DNA of 64,000 bases from Phoenix dactylifera (GCF_009389715.1 NC_052397.1:11233595-11297594); one strand, 5' to 3'. Positions 47,046-59,660 are shown, counted from the first letter of the stretch. The notes: generated from the sequence alone by a model not told the origin. Program-made: numbers and translations.

Positions 47046-50000
47046 TTAATCCAAAATTTACAGACTTTGGAAGTTTGAGGTATCATATGTTCATTATAGG
47101 AGATAGGTTATGAGGTCAGGTCAATTTTAAGTTTTAACAGCTATTAATTATTCTGGTCCTAGGTTCCTGAATTAGAAGCATATGATATCATACTAGACCG
47201 CCTCAATGGTAGCATAAGCTACTCTAATCGTTGGTTCCAATGACTTAAAAACTAAAGCAGGTCAGATTAGCATTTCACAAATATGCACTGACGAATCAGT
47301 AAATTAAAGCAGAGTATATCAAGCCCTTAAGACCATAACCAACAATAGATGAGTCAAAGCAGCCAACACCATTGGACTTTGATTTAATAAAATGCAGCCA
47401 ATAAAAAATATTAGAGACCAAAAAAGAAATGATTTTTTGAAAGAGAAAAAGAAGTGAGGACAAAATTTTAGAAACCTTATATAGTTGTCAAAACTAGAGC
47501 AACAAAAAACATGCTTGGAGAACAAAACTTGTTTTACTTTTGGAGCAAAAAATTGAAAGTCAACTAAGAGTTATATATTGATTGGTTATTCAATATACAA
47601 CCAGAACAGATATTACTTGGCATAATCTGGATAAAAATAAGTAATAAGTGGCAGAAGATATAAATGTTGGACTTATATATTAAAATAGAAAAATAAATAA
47701 GCATAAACATAACCATCATGCCTTATCCCCACCAGCTGGTGTTAGCTTTATTGATTCATAATTACCTAATTCCTGTATGACAAGTGAATTCTGAAATGAC
47801 AGAAAGTGAACTGGTTCACAGTGCAGTTTGGTAATAATGGGAAAAGAAGAAAGAAGAAAGAATTATTACAAAAAAGAATATTTAATTAATTCACAAATAT
47901 AAAACTCTCTCATTGTCTTTCTCTTCTTTTATTCATTTCTCGTACCTTGATAAGTTCAGGCCATGGTTTTGTCAAACGTTTCTCTATATTGATATTAGAC
48001 CTTTTCTTGGTAAGAATTTTATACAACAATAAGAAACGTTCTAAAATCATACCAAATAAATATAATAGAAAATCTGCATTCTACTTAGCAAACCTAATTC
48101 ATTTTGAACGGCAGACTTACAATTATGATCTAGAAACCAAACCAAGTGAACCAACAAACAACTGAACTTTATACAACAATAAGAAATGCTCTAAAATTGT
48201 AACAAATAAATAACATAGAAAATGTTCATTTTACTAAGAAAACCTAATTGATTTTCAATGACAGGCTTACAATTATGATCTAGAAACCGAACCAAGTGAA
48301 CCAACAAACAAGCTAACCATTTCAGTTGAGTCTACCTCTAGTGCTACTGCAAACTATTCAGTCATTTCTCTCAACTTCCATTCTTGTCCGCTGAGATTTT
48401 CCTTTCCCTTCTTAGATCCTTCAACACAAATTCAAGCACCTTACTCAGGCTCACTAACATCTTCATGATACATCCCTATGCCATCTCAATTTGATATCTA
48501 TCACCTTATACTCCATCAGTGCAACTCCTGTGCCCCCTCTAACTAGAATAAGTATTCACTTCTCACTCTACAATTTCTAGTCTACCACATCCATCTTGAT
48601 ATCCTAATATCTGCAATGTCCATCTTCGTTGCTTAAACTTTCTTTTCAACATTTTGAACACAGTATTATCGATCTCCATCTTTTTTTCATGAAACTGCTA
48701 AAGCATGCAAATCATAAACTGAAATAGAATTCTGTTGAATAAATATGCAACTGAAATAGAATTCAATATCATGAGCATACTAATCACCAATCCAAAATAT
48801 TGTCTACATCCTAAGTTCTTATCCAATATGGAATATGGGATGTAATTTAGTCTATGTTAGATGTCCTTCATTAATTCATTAAGCATTTATAGTGCAATAG
48901 GCCACCAATTGCATGGTTCCCTAAATTCGCCCAACTAGAATTAGCTGAATCATGGTTTATATAAGAAAGATGCATGAATTAAACATTTAAAGAATATTTA
49001 ACATAAAAATTTCAAAAATCTTCCCTTGTTCTAGCTAATTTTATTTCTATAAGTTTAAAAAAAACTGAAATATTTGCGCTGGCATACAAAAAAGTAGATG
49101 GTAAAAGCAAACCAAAACAGTGGAAACTCAATTTATGGGGACCTAGCCAACATAGAGAAACACCCAAATTTTAATTAAAAAGAAAAAAATCTACTAAAAT
49201 ATCATGCATTACATCTATTTGGACTCAAAATCACAATAAACACCCAGGTTACTGAACACAGAAGCTGAGTTATAGGAATATATATATAACAAGAAAAAGA
49301 ATCAGTCCTCTCACATACTTATGATGTCAATTGACTTATGGTCCAAATTGTTCTGACCTGGACTACAGGTTCCATGTAGTTCTATAACACTGGTAACACT
49401 AAAGATGGTCACAATAATGGTTCATTTGCCCCTAAAAAGGGGATGTTCTATAGAAGATGACAGACCTCTATATTATCAACATACTACTAAGAAAGATATG
49501 GGTACCATGTTAAAGTAGGCTATCCCATGTCATTAGATAATCTTTGATCCTCTACCTAATATATGCATTACATAACATATGCTTTACTAAAAACTAACAA
49601 TGAGAAAATATATGCTAGCTATAAAACAGTAAGATAATAAAAAATTGGCACAGAAAACTATTACTACTATTACCCTCATTATTCTTTTGGAGTACAGAGA
49701 AGGGAACATGGAATTTTTTCCATTCATGAATCATGACAATGAAACTTACACAATCTCTGTGTACCGTATCCTCCATGCAGGAAATCCTAAATGGCATCTA
49801 GCAGGCCCATATACAAGAAGGAGATCAGGATCTGGTCCACCATGACCTAACCAGGAAGAATTTAAAATACATCATGGAGTGCAGCTATAATAAACACCTA
49901 AGCTACATACGAGAGACAAACAAGAAATGAAGAGAACCACAACATAAGTTTAGTATGACTTGCATGTAAGGGAAGAAAAAGAACAAACCTACTGCTTTTA

Positions 50001-51699
50001 GAGCATTCGTCACATCAGTTTCTGTGAAGACCGGCTCCATCTTATTGTAGCCTACAGAATCACCTTCCAGATACTGCAAACATAGAAAGCTAGCTGCTTT
50101 AGCAACCGCTCCTTTACCATCAGAGAAAGAAAGAAGCTCTACTGTCATTCTTTCTTGATGAACTGAAGCCACAGCATTTCCATCGGCAACCTAAATATTG
50201 CAGTAAATTATCTTAGAATTCAACATCATCCACAAGGATAATTTAGCATCAAATGATAAGTAGTCTTTTCCTAAAGTCAAGGATTCTGCATAGAATACAT
50301 AATGAAACTAGAAATTACAGTTCATCTCACAGATCATGTTCTTACACTTGGATTTTCTGAGCTCTTTAGATCAGTTTCCACTGACTTCTTCAGCACTCCT
50401 AAACCATCAAAAACAATGACAATAAATCACCTGTTTTAAGATCACTTAAACTATAAGAGAAAAAATAGTGGGAGGACATATATAATGCATCAGTAATGCA
50501 CAATATGACATAATCTTCAATGTGAACCAACCTGCATATTTCTATCTCTATTTTGCAGAATTCATAGAACATTGTAATCAACAATAAGTGAATGATATAC
50601 AATCCAAATCATTCACTAAACCTTGAAGAGTATATGACATTTGTTGAAAAGGAATGAGTGTACATGCTTACCTTCCATGTCATAAAGAGTTACATACTTC
50701 ACACCAATAGATGACAACCAGCTTAAAAGTTGCTTGATCTTTGTAGTGTTTTTAGCTTCTTCACTTTCTACCACAATTGCCAGGTACCGAAGCTTGTCTA
50801 ATTGGAGATTTTGATACTTCTGTAGTAATCCACTTGAAATCATATAGTAAAGTAGTTGTTTAATCAGATAAGACCCAAGATGCACGATGCTAACTGGAAG
50901 ATGGAGTAAACACCAGAAAAATCCCAGAGTAAACCTCAAAATTTTGGATGACTGGACCCTCTGCATATTCCAAGAACCATAAAAAGAGCCAACTTCAAAC
51001 ATATGCTTTTTAAAGGAGGGAAGAAAATATGAACCATGTCAACATTTAACCTTATTTGTCCAAAAATTCCACAGAGAAAGGAAAGCAAGGAAAGAGTGGC
51101 AAAAAAACAAGAACAACCGTGTGGAAATTACACTTTTTTCTTAAGGGGATGCCAAGAAGTGATCATTTAACTCAACATATTCCCAAAAAAAAGGCAGTGA
51201 TTATTGCAAACTATATATTCTCAAACCAATTGCATAATAATCAATAAGACAATCTCCCATAACAACCAGGCACACAACCTTGTAAGAAAACAAAACATAT
51301 GAATCAAATAATTTATCAAGGATTGGTTTGTTTTCCTATTAACCAAGCTATTCAAACAAAATCCTTTCCTACCACTCCTATGCAAAATTCGCATCAGGGT
51401 GCCACTTCCACTTCTTATTTTTAAAAGAAGAAAACTTTGTCAATCATCAAACAGTTTTCAAGACAAATACTCCAACTAATGATCAACCAAATCCAGTAAT
51501 CTTTGACAATCGAACAAATTAAAGAACTTGGCAAAGCATGAGCTTCAAAACTACTCAGGAACACATCATTAGTTCTCACAAGCCATTCCAAGAACACATT
51601 GTTGGCAGTACAAGTGCAAGCACATAACTTTTAAAAAAGCGAACCACTTACTTGTAGAGGGGGGATTAAGACCCTTGCAATTTCATCGGATAAATCCAT
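40502..51699 (-). CDS. LEW1: NUS1/LEW1-like subunit of dehydrodolichyl diphosphate synthase, seven exons
   Basis: Coding exons on the - strand are 51652-51699, 50672-50960, 50346-50398, 49989-50190, 49750-49846, 41290-41372 and 40502-40509. All introns are GT-AG and the phases join, giving 259 residues (the Arabidopsis protein is about the same size). Residues 1-16 precede a membrane segment (FTLGFFWCLLHLPVSIVHLG), followed by LDKLRYLAIVVESEEA, WLSSIGVKYVTLYDMEG, MTVELLSFSDGKGAVAKAA, GGPDPDLLLVYGPARCHLG, FPAWRIRYTEIVHMGS and a basic end. The protein pairs with a cis-prenyltransferase at the ER to make the dolichol precursor for N-glycosylation. Intron 5 is 8.4 kb. The tiny last exon is inferred: reading on past the exon 6 donor would instead stop at 41252. 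Confidence 0.9.
41252..41289 (-). other. Alternative read-through end of NUS1
   Basis: If the strong GTAAGT donor at 41284-41289 is not used, the frame adds 12 residues and stops at TAA 41252-41254. The splice to 40509 is preferred because the donor is strong and the end (Tyr-Gly-Ser) is similar to the family's short end. Confidence 0.4.
42090..42500 (-). pseudogene. Decayed organellar large-subunit rRNA fragment
   Basis: Words such as TTAACTGCGGCTCCGGTGGG, GGCTCATTCTTCAACAGGCA, CTCCTCCCACTGCTTGGGAG and GGTTCGATAT match my memory of the complement of plant mitochondrial/plastid large rRNA, in the right order. This would be an old organelle DNA insertion, read on the - strand. No alignment was made. 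Confidence 0.45.
43619..44329 (+). repeat. Left LTR of TRIM-like element
   Basis: 711 bases, starting TGATCCAGAATG. It begins with about two units of a ~48-base repeat (GGATCACCAGACTCGATGTGG type). Confidence 0.8.
44751..45553 (+). repeat. Right LTR of TRIM-like element
   Basis: About 800 bases, with roughly four units of the same ~48-base repeat at its start. It ends CAGATCA. The exact left edge is uncertain. Confidence 0.75.
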
Positions 51700-51703
51700 A
51701 AAT

Positions 51704-52010
51704 CTGCAATGAGAAAACAAGAGCAACCAACCGATCAATGCAATTAAGCTCGGGTCTTTGAATACAAGAATGGAAATATTAAGTTAATCGGTACTTCAAA
51801 AGACGAAAAAGATGAAAAGAAAAGAACATCTGGCGTCGTTTGTGCCAATCGGTCTCCATAATTCCACAGGGTTACAAAAGAAAGTTCTCAACAGTCTTAA
51901 AAGAGATTTCGGCGGTGAGGAGTAGAAGCGAGCGTGTTTGAAGTGATAGCGTTTGTTCGCTGGGAGATTAAGAGGAGCATGAGCGGCGTGAAGGAAGGGC
52001 CACTTACCGG
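51704..52010 (-). other. Likely NUS1 5' UTR intron
   Basis: An AG acceptor (ATTGCAG at 51704-51710) lies four bases before the start codon. A strong donor (CACCG|GTAAGTGG, GT at 52006-52007) lies 300 bases upstream in a GC-rich leader-like stretch without an ATG. Together they suggest a 5' UTR intron. Confidence 0.55.
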
Positions 52011-52074
52011 TGGATCCTTGACCGCGGAGCCGCCGGCCTCGGGCCGGCCCCCTCCCGAGATCGCCCTCCTCCCT

Positions 52075-52285
52075 TCCCGGGAGAAGAAAGGAGAAGAAGA
52101 GAGAAGGGAAAAAAAAAGGAAGCTTCGAGAAGAAGAAGGAGAAGAGAGGAAGAAAAGGAAGAAGAGAGAAGAAGCTTTGGAAAAAGAAGAGAAGAAAAAA
52201 GAAAAGGAAGGAAAAGAAAATAAAAAAGAAGAAAAGAAAAAGAAAAAGGAAAAAAAAAGAAAAAAAAGAAAAATACATAAATAAA
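52075..52285 (-). promoter_or_regulatory. Polypyrimidine (CTT-rich) promoter/leader tract of NUS1
   Basis: The + strand is almost purely A/G for about 200 bases (GAAGAAGGAG type), so the NUS1 sense strand is CT-rich just upstream of the inferred first exon. CT-rich patches are common near plant transcription starts. The long frames across it are composition artefacts. Confidence 0.5.
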
Positions 52286-52449
52286 TAGTAAATAAATAAA
52301 TAAGGAATTAAGATAATAAATAAATATAAATAAAATAAAATAATAATTAGCCCTGTAACTGGCCTTGGGCCGAGCCAATTCATTCCTAAATTAACTGTTT
52401 ACTTCACTGGGCCTGAATAAAAGAACTCTGTAATTGGGACTAAACCAGA

Positions 52450-52765
52450 AATTAAATTAGGCCTGAACTCGAAGTCGAAATTGGATCAGACCTGAACCAG
52501 AAATTGAATCAGACCTGAACCGAAAATTGGGTCAGATCTGAACCAGAAATTAAATTAAACTTGAACCAGAAGTTGAATCAGATCTGAATCAGAAATTGAA
52601 TCAAACCCGAACCAAAAGCTGAATCAGACCTAAACTAGAGGTTGAATCAGGTCTGAACCAGAAGTTGGAATAGACCTAAACTAGGGGTTGAACAGGTATG
52701 AATCAGGAATTGAATTAGACCTGAACCAGAAGTTGAATCAGACCTGAACAAGAAATAAAATTAAG
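52450..52765. repeat. 23-bp minisatellite, about 13 units
   Basis: The unit ATTGAATCAGACCTGAACCAGAA is repeated with scattered changes and single-base indels. Confidence 0.85.
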
Positions 52766-53267
52766 CTATGGGCTTGAAATGAAAATGAATCCTATGGATG
52801 GGCTATAAATGATTTCAATTAAGAAAAGAATGTAAATAAATAGAAATTGAATATGTAAGTAACAAATAATTTGATGATATTACTAGGTATTGGAGAATTG
52901 TCATCTGAACCTAGGACTTTGTAAGCAAATTGAGGTAAGTGACCTTGACACAATCTTATTATTTTCAAATACATGAAATTAATTAAATATAAAATTGTAT
53001 ATTATTACTATGTTTCTTAAAATTAGGATCAAGCATGTGTAGCAAGTATTGCATGATTTTGGATAAAAAACATTAATCATGATTACTATATATTGTGTAC
53101 ACATGATTTATGATGATATAGAAAGATGCATGGAAAAATAAAGTTTGCAACATAATCATGAATTTTTGTATATTATGATGCCATTATTCAATTTTTAATG
53201 TACTTATGAAGTAAGTTTTATGAAAAATATGATATGCTTTAAGAACTCTCAGATTACTATGTAAGAC

Positions 53268-53415
53268 CCTCACTAGTAGGTAACAATAATTTGGCATATG
53301 ACCCCTGCCAGTAGGTAAGAGTAACTCGGCATATGACCCCCACCAATGGGTAAGAATAACTCGACATACGATCCCCGCCGATGGGTAAAAGTAACTTGGT
53401 ATAAACCCTGCCAAT
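53268..53415. repeat. 35-bp tandem repeat, about four units
   Basis: The core words are GGTAAGAGTAACTCGGCATA and TGACCCC. Three overlapping frames stay open on the - strand only because of the repeat. Confidence 0.8.
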
Positions 53416-53959
53416 AAAGAATAATAGTTGTGAAAGGCCTTGCCGTGGCAATTAAAACGGCCATAGCTGTACTATCATCTGAGAATACAAATTTCAAAGC
53501 ATAAATAATGGCAAGAATTTTAAAAGATGCATATCCATATTTATGAACTTGCATGATTGGGCATCCACTATTTTATGACTGATTTGAATATATGCTATAT
53601 GAAATGCTTACTATGTTATAAGTGTTAACTTCTTAAATTAATGCATTGGCATGAAGTACATAAGATTGTGCATGGTTACTTATTGAGCCGTATAGCTCAC
53701 ACCACTTTATCCATTTTTTTTACAGATAAATAGATTTGCTAGGAGCAAGGAGCTTGAGATAGTCCACGGTTTGGAAAAATTGAATATGCAATGTTAAAAA
53801 TTTTAGAAGCTTTCAACTTTTCCCTTTTGATGAATCATGTTATGACATTTGTGAATAAAATTGTTCATTTTGTTAAAAAAATTTAAGTGGCTTTATGTTA
53901 TTGTATACATAAGGTTGCAATAGCACGGCCGTGTCATGATCTGGATTCGGGGCGTGACA

Positions 53960-55800
53960 AGAATTACTTAAAAATGTACGATAAATTGCAATGATCAAGC
54001 TTCCTTACTACTGCTGTGCTCGTGGGTCGAAGAACAACATCAATCATCCCTAAGCAAAATTATTGGAGGACTTCAGAACTTTTCAAACTTACTAACAACC
54101 TCTACGGCCATGCAGTTGAAGGTCGCCCTTTATGTTGTGCACCTTAAGCCATTTTTCTTTGAAGCTTTGATTTCTTGGAAGAAGAAAAAATCTAGTATAT
54201 AAGGCCCATCTTGTCACATCAACTTTAAATCAACTACTAGCCTGCACATAAGAAATTTTCTAGCTCTAAAAGGTAAACATATTAAATCTCATACACTAAA
54301 AGATAAATATTGCAACTCTCTCACAACACTTTTTTTTAAATAATCCATAAAACTAAAGGACCATTTTTATGTAAAAAAGGATATAATAAAGGAAGAACTT
54401 TGGCGGCAATGAGAGGGACTTAAATTGTGATGGCGAGAACTCCGACGAACAACAAAGAGAGAGAAAGGTTGTCTATGGTGAAGAAGGGAGTCGAGAGAAT
54501 AGTTTTAATTCCAGAAGGAGGAGTGAAAAAGAGGGATCGAGAGATATTAGAAAATTTCTTAAAGGATGTAACCAACAAATCCGTTAATCAGTTGCCCACT
54601 TCGGGGTAAAAAAATAATTTCATAATTTTATTTAATTTTTAATTTAAATAAATATGATTTTGGCCTATCGCGTCAGCTGAATCTCTATATCAAAGGTATC
54701 CATATTAGCATAATATTTTGTGATGGCATGCACACAAGTATCAATTTGGAAGGGTATCCATACAAATTCCAGTATTTATGAGCGTATTTATTCAAAAATT
54801 TAAATTTTTTTTTTACATGTATACCTTCCTATATGTATGAAATTATATGAATATTCTAGCAAAATTGTTATTTGTATGTATACCCTTATTAGCATTTCTT
54901 TTTGCATTTTTGCTCATTAAGAGTATTTCAGTTATTTCAATTATAAACTGCTAACTTTTTAATGACATTAGATGGCATGGAAACATATGCAAAAGAAAAA
55001 AAATAAGGATATAATACAAAATAAATATTTAATGAGCGTATGCGTATAAATATTAATTTTGAAAAAATATTCACTTAAATTTTAATATTTAGAAGGATAT
55101 GTATGCAAAACAATCCTATATATTGAAACATATTGTTGACACGTCAATTTCAGTGCATTAAGAAAGAAGCAACGAGGTACAAAACGTCATGTTTTGATCA
55201 TTTTTGATGTGGTGACAAACATTCCAGCTTGTGACCTGAAATTTTGTTGTTTAAGAGGTTTTCTTCACCTGGGCAGGTGATTTATGGAATTTTGGATGCA
55301 TATCCCAGAATCAGATGTTCTAAGTTTTTATTGTTGACTAGCCACCAGCAAAATCTTCAACCACTGGTCTCAGTTTCTGACCTCTGTTATGTAACTGATA
55401 TAAGACCTGCGAAATTGAAATGTACTACATTAATTTTAACAGCAATTCTGGTTGACCTACATCTACAACTAGTTTCTTCATTTTCTGTCAAATGCTATTT
55501 TACATTCTTTTAGCTTCCAACCTTATGTGGTAAAATTCTTTCGGTCTAGCATGCTCCCACACAAGTGGCTATCTGATATGGTGCCAATGTTTGATGTAAA
55601 TGATATGGCACAATATGATATGTAAAAGATTGCTTCAAATTCGTCAACCCTTCACACCTGCTCATTCTCTGATATAAATTTCTTGTTCTCCACTTTCTAT
55701 TTTTATAATGTATCATGTGAGACTTTGGATCAATTATGTTTTTTTTTAAAAAAAAAAATTGGGCATTTCATATTGTTTACACATGAGTACAGCAAGACCG
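53960..55800. other. Intergenic, AT-rich; no gene seen
   Basis: The frames at 54427-54609 and 55244-55513 have no recognised similarity. Confidence 0.5.
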
Positions 55801-55879
55801 GTCAAAAGAAAGAAGGTGCAAACTTTGCCGAAAGAGCGATTAACTTTAAACGTTCCAAACTTTTTCTGTATGCAAGATA

Positions 55880-56220
55880 AGGCGATGGCGATTTTTGTGC
55901 TCCTCGATCCAGGAGAGGCGGAGTAGGATGCAAGCGGCGTTCTTGCGTGCAGCAGGGATGCGGCTCTTGAGGGCGTGGTCAATGGGGGCGGATGGCACCT
56001 GCGGGGGCGAAGAAAAAGGCATTTGGCGCCATGCTCTTGAAGTTGTTCTTCATGTTGTGCCTGGCGAGGAGGAGGAGGAGGAGGAGGAGGAGGAGGAGGA
56101 GGATGTCAGCATGGCGCTGGGACTTGACGAGGGCAAAGGGGGATTTGAGGTTCAAGATCAGGCCATGGATAACCTTGATGGAATAGTTGGTGGTGTGGTG
56201 CATGAGACAAGAAGGTGAGG
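55880..56220. pseudogene. GC-rich unidentified gene-like fragment with (GGA)n
   Basis: A GC-richer island in AT-rich surroundings. Frames stay open on both strands (55895-56218 + and 55979-56248 -) across a GGA/GAG run at about 56067-56102. The - strand reads as an ordinary hydrophobic/basic protein piece, but I recognise no family. It could be a captured or decayed gene fragment. Confidence 0.3.
56067..56102. repeat. (GAG)n microsatellite, about 12 units
   Basis: A pure GAG/GGA run. Confidence 0.95.
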
Positions 56221-56249
56221 AAATTGTCACTTGGCAACCGGTTCTCAAT

Positions 56250-58435
56250 AAAATACCATAAATGCCCCAAATTATTGGATTGTCAGGCTAATCTTTTACT
56301 TATATGTATATATATAATATAAAAAAGTACTATAGCCATAACCATATATTTAACGTGTTTTCTTTTAACAGATTAGGTAGGCTAATCCTTCCTTTTTACC
56401 TTACCTCCACCCAATTCTTTGATTCTAACTGGAATTGAACCCCACCCTGTCACCCATATAGCAAGGGTTGATACTGTCTGAGTAAGCGATGGTTACTCAA
56501 TTGCTAGTAGTGACGATAAATGGCGATGCCAAAGCTTAAAATATTGTGGAGATCTTATGGAGATTAAAGTATTACTATATTGGAGAAGAGATAAGAATGG
56601 TCGAAAAATAATCTAAATATGTGTGTGTGTGAGAGAGAGAGATAAGCTCACCAGAAGCTGCTGTGGTGGTATGACAAATCGTGGCCTTATTGAACTAAGA
56701 GGAGGGATGAAAGAGAGAGAATGAGAGAGAGAGAGAGGATGAACAGAAGAGGGGAAGCTGACGAGGTGGCTGGAGCTTCAATTGTTTCGATGACCAAGAA
56801 GAAGAAGAGGAAGAGAGTAAAGATCAAGCTTGGGGGGGATGTTCATGGGAGAGCCAAATGTAGAGAGGGCCAAGAGATTGTGGTGGGTTGGGGGCAACTC
56901 TATCCTGCCATCCTGCCCTACTTCAGTAAACTGTTGGATCTTAGATCCAATAAGCCATTAAATTAACTTATATAAAATGACAGTATTGAAATTATAAAAT
57001 ATTTCTTTTTGATTATATTTGTGACTTTTGTATTGAGAAACTCTTTTAAAAAATATATTATTTATCCCATGAACTCCTCATATGCTCTCTTTCTCCTTTT
57101 CCATTCAAAATTCAAATTGCAACTCTTCATAAAACTCCCAAGCAAATTGAACCCTATCTTTTTTTCGTAATTCAACTCATAGATTGAACTTTCTAATTAT
57201 ACTTTATCACTTAATTTATCTTCTTTCCTTGATAAGAATTGCATGTGCCAGACTGCTAGTAACTAGGAGCTATGTCATAATAGAAAATAACACGTAATAG
57301 CCAAAAATAACTTCATTGTTGTGACAAATTGCATTTCGAAAAAATCTATTTTATCAAAAAACAGTAAACAATACAAATAAGTATGGTTATTTGCATTATC
57401 ATGGACCTTAATAATATTAGATAATTCATTAAAACAATCATTATATTCTATTCTGTTATTATATTATGAAAAATGCTTTGAGATGCCCTTAAAGTGCCAT
57501 TGAGAAATTCATTGAGCCCCCAATTGGTAACTTTACAATTAATCAACTTGTGTTTGGCAATTGATGAGTTATACTCATTCCTTCTTACGAGGCATCATTA
57601 TTTATACACACACACACATATATAGTATGTATGTATGTATGTACCTACTAAATAGATATGAGAGAGAAAGTTTACTCTCTCTAAAATTCACAAAATTTGA
57701 GACCCTCCTTCCCTAATCCCACCACGAAATAAAGTATATATTTTCTAGAGCTCTGCCTAACTAGAAGTTAATTATAAATTACACTTATCCAGAACTCTTT
57801 TTGATTAGAACTAAACTTCTATAATCAAAAAGATTTCATAAATTTAAAATAAAATTTAATATATATTATTATTAAAATAAAAAAATATTTTTTATATAAA
57901 AATATTTATCTTTGCACCTGCATTCCTATACATCTATTAAATGGATAGGAGATAGAAAGCTTACCCTCTTAAAAATTGAGAAAAAATTCTAGAAAAATCA
58001 AGCATGCCACATCATGGATCTGAAATTGGCAGGACTCTTCTTCCATAATCTCATGAAAAAATATACCTTTTTAAAATTCTATCGAAATAAAAATTTTCTA
58101 ATTTATCTTTTTTATTTAGAAGTTTTATTTATTCAAAACTCTTTTTAATTTGAACTATGCTTCTATAATCTAAACGATTCATGCATTAAAAATTATAAAT
58201 TAATATATACTATTTGTGACATAAAAATATTTGTATATAAAGTTTTTTATTCTTGCATGCATATCACAAAATGGATGGAAAGAAAGTTCTATCAATTTCA
58301 AAATTTAAGAACAAATTTAAAAATAATAGAATATTAAGTATGGCATGTTAAGTAAAAAAATAAAGCTTTACGATAAGTAAATACATTATTTTATAATAAA
58401 AATATTTTCTATATGAAATATTTTTATAAAAAAAA
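56250..58435. other. Intergenic, AT-rich with microsatellites
   Basis: (TG)n/(AG)n near 56620-56740, and (AC)n with (TATG)n near 57607-57640. Related AT-rich stretches containing GGAGATAGAAAG and TTCTATAATC recur (57780-58180). No gene was seen. Confidence 0.5.
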
Positions 58436-58439
58436 AATT

Positions 58440-58735
58440 GCCGTAAGGTTTGAAAACCCTTGTAACGCCGGATGGCCCTGCTATTTTGAATGCTGGTGCC
58501 TGTATGTCAATGCCATTCCCGCGACCGCCCCCTCCGCGACGAGGACTCCCGGCGCCGCGAGCGCTCCAGCCCCGACGGGGACTCCCGATGCCGCGAGCGC
58601 GACCGGCAGAAGGAGTTCGAGGCCGTCAAGGCCGTCCACGTGGGTACCGCCACCTCTAAGAAGCGCGCGGTCGAGTTCAACAAGAGGAAGCGCCGGTTCT
58701 CATCCTTCTCGTCCAGGATCAGCATCACACCCAAA
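58440..58735 (+). pseudogene. GC-rich Arg/Ser/Asp-rich gene fragment
   Basis: The frame at 58490-58780 gives RDRPLRDEDSRRRERSSP, then RERDRQKEFEAVKAVHVG, then KRAVEFNKRKRRFSS. The abrupt GC island and charged repeats look like part of a nuclear RNA-related protein, but I cannot name it. There is no start and no intron signs, and it stops soon after leaving the GC-rich part. Confidence 0.35.
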
Positions 58736-59660
58736 GATACCTTAGGTCAGGAAAAGCCACCTCTACTAAGTCAACCATGAAAAGGTCGCACTTAATAAAA
58801 TATTAAGTTAAAAACAATCAACCTGGCAGACAGTAGGGATATAAGAACTTCCAAAAGGTAATTTAGTTTCACAACAGCTGTGATCCACTTAAAGGAATTA
58901 TAATTTGAACTTCATATTGATCAAATTGAAAAAATACTTCTCTGACTGCTTCCTTTTCCTGGTACCATTCCTTTTATAATTCACCATGTATAAAGCAGAT
59001 GGAGAGTAGAGATTCTGCCTCTTAATGCATATTTCCATATAAAATGTTGATCTCTTCAATCAATTGCACTCTACCTTCCCATACACTCATTTTCTTTTCT
59101 GCATTTAAATGTTCCTAAGTGCCAGCTTACACTTGTTTGCAACCAAAACCATCTATAACTTCAATTTGCCATCCTGCTTGTACCAACTCATACTTTCGAG
59201 AGCATACTTTATAAAAGGAAAACAAAAGGAAGAAGATATGGTAACAAATATGAGTGCCGATATGCAGCATTTCTGTCACAAAAGGTTAACAACGTGGTGC
59301 TTGCATTCCACAGTACATAGCAATATATACCCTACATGTGCATGGTACTAGTTCATCGTTGTGACATATACAGGACACAAGCATGAACAAGGTGCAAAAC
59401 TTCGTCAATTTTCTTAAAAAAAATACAGACACCTACGAACCCAGACATTGTCACCCCAGAAGAACACCAGCTAAAACCTAAAGTGATTGAATTAAATTTG
59501 AGATACAGATTTGTTTTCAATTATAGGTAAGCCTGAGCTACATTCACCTCCAGCCCTGTGTATAAATGTTAACATGATCACCATATAACAGAACTGCTAA
59601 AATTCTCAGATGTTTTGCATATCTGATCTGAGTATATGCTGGCAAAAGTTCTTTGGGGGT

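Larger units (their letters stand above)
41373..49749 (-). other. NUS1 intron 5, 8.4 kb
   Basis: A long AT-rich intron bounded by GT (GTAAGT at 49744-49749) and AG (41373-41374). It contains a TRIM-like element (43619-45553), an organellar-rRNA-like stretch (42090-42500), an (AG)n run near 47018-47046 and an internal duplication near 48000-48180/48170-48320 (GTGAACCAACAAACA and TTACAATTATGATCTAGAAACC each occur twice). Confidence 0.8.
52440..53959 (+). mobile_element. LTR-like block with two minisatellites (chromovirus-like)
   Basis: The end TCGGGGCGTGACA (53947-53959) and an inner ATAGCTCACACC stretch resemble long LTRs of Del/Tekay-type chromoviruses, which also often carry short tandem repeats. 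No partner LTR, primer site or pol is present, so this may be a solo or broken LTR. The left edge is a guess. Confidence 0.4.

Noticed and set aside
51796-52383. 195-residue - strand frame rich in Phe/Leu, and Lys/Glu-rich + frame at 51934-52284
   Set aside because: Both are composition artefacts of the purine tract near the NUS1 promoter.
53184-53554. Three overlapping - strand frames with repeated Ser/Tyr/Leu units
   Set aside because: They follow from a 35-base tandem repeat open in several frames.
54427-54609. 60-residue basic frame
   Set aside because: Too short, low complexity, no regulatory context.
56400-56480. Possible tRNA because of a GGAATTGAACCCC-like stretch
   Set aside because: No cloverleaf could be drawn around it on either strand.
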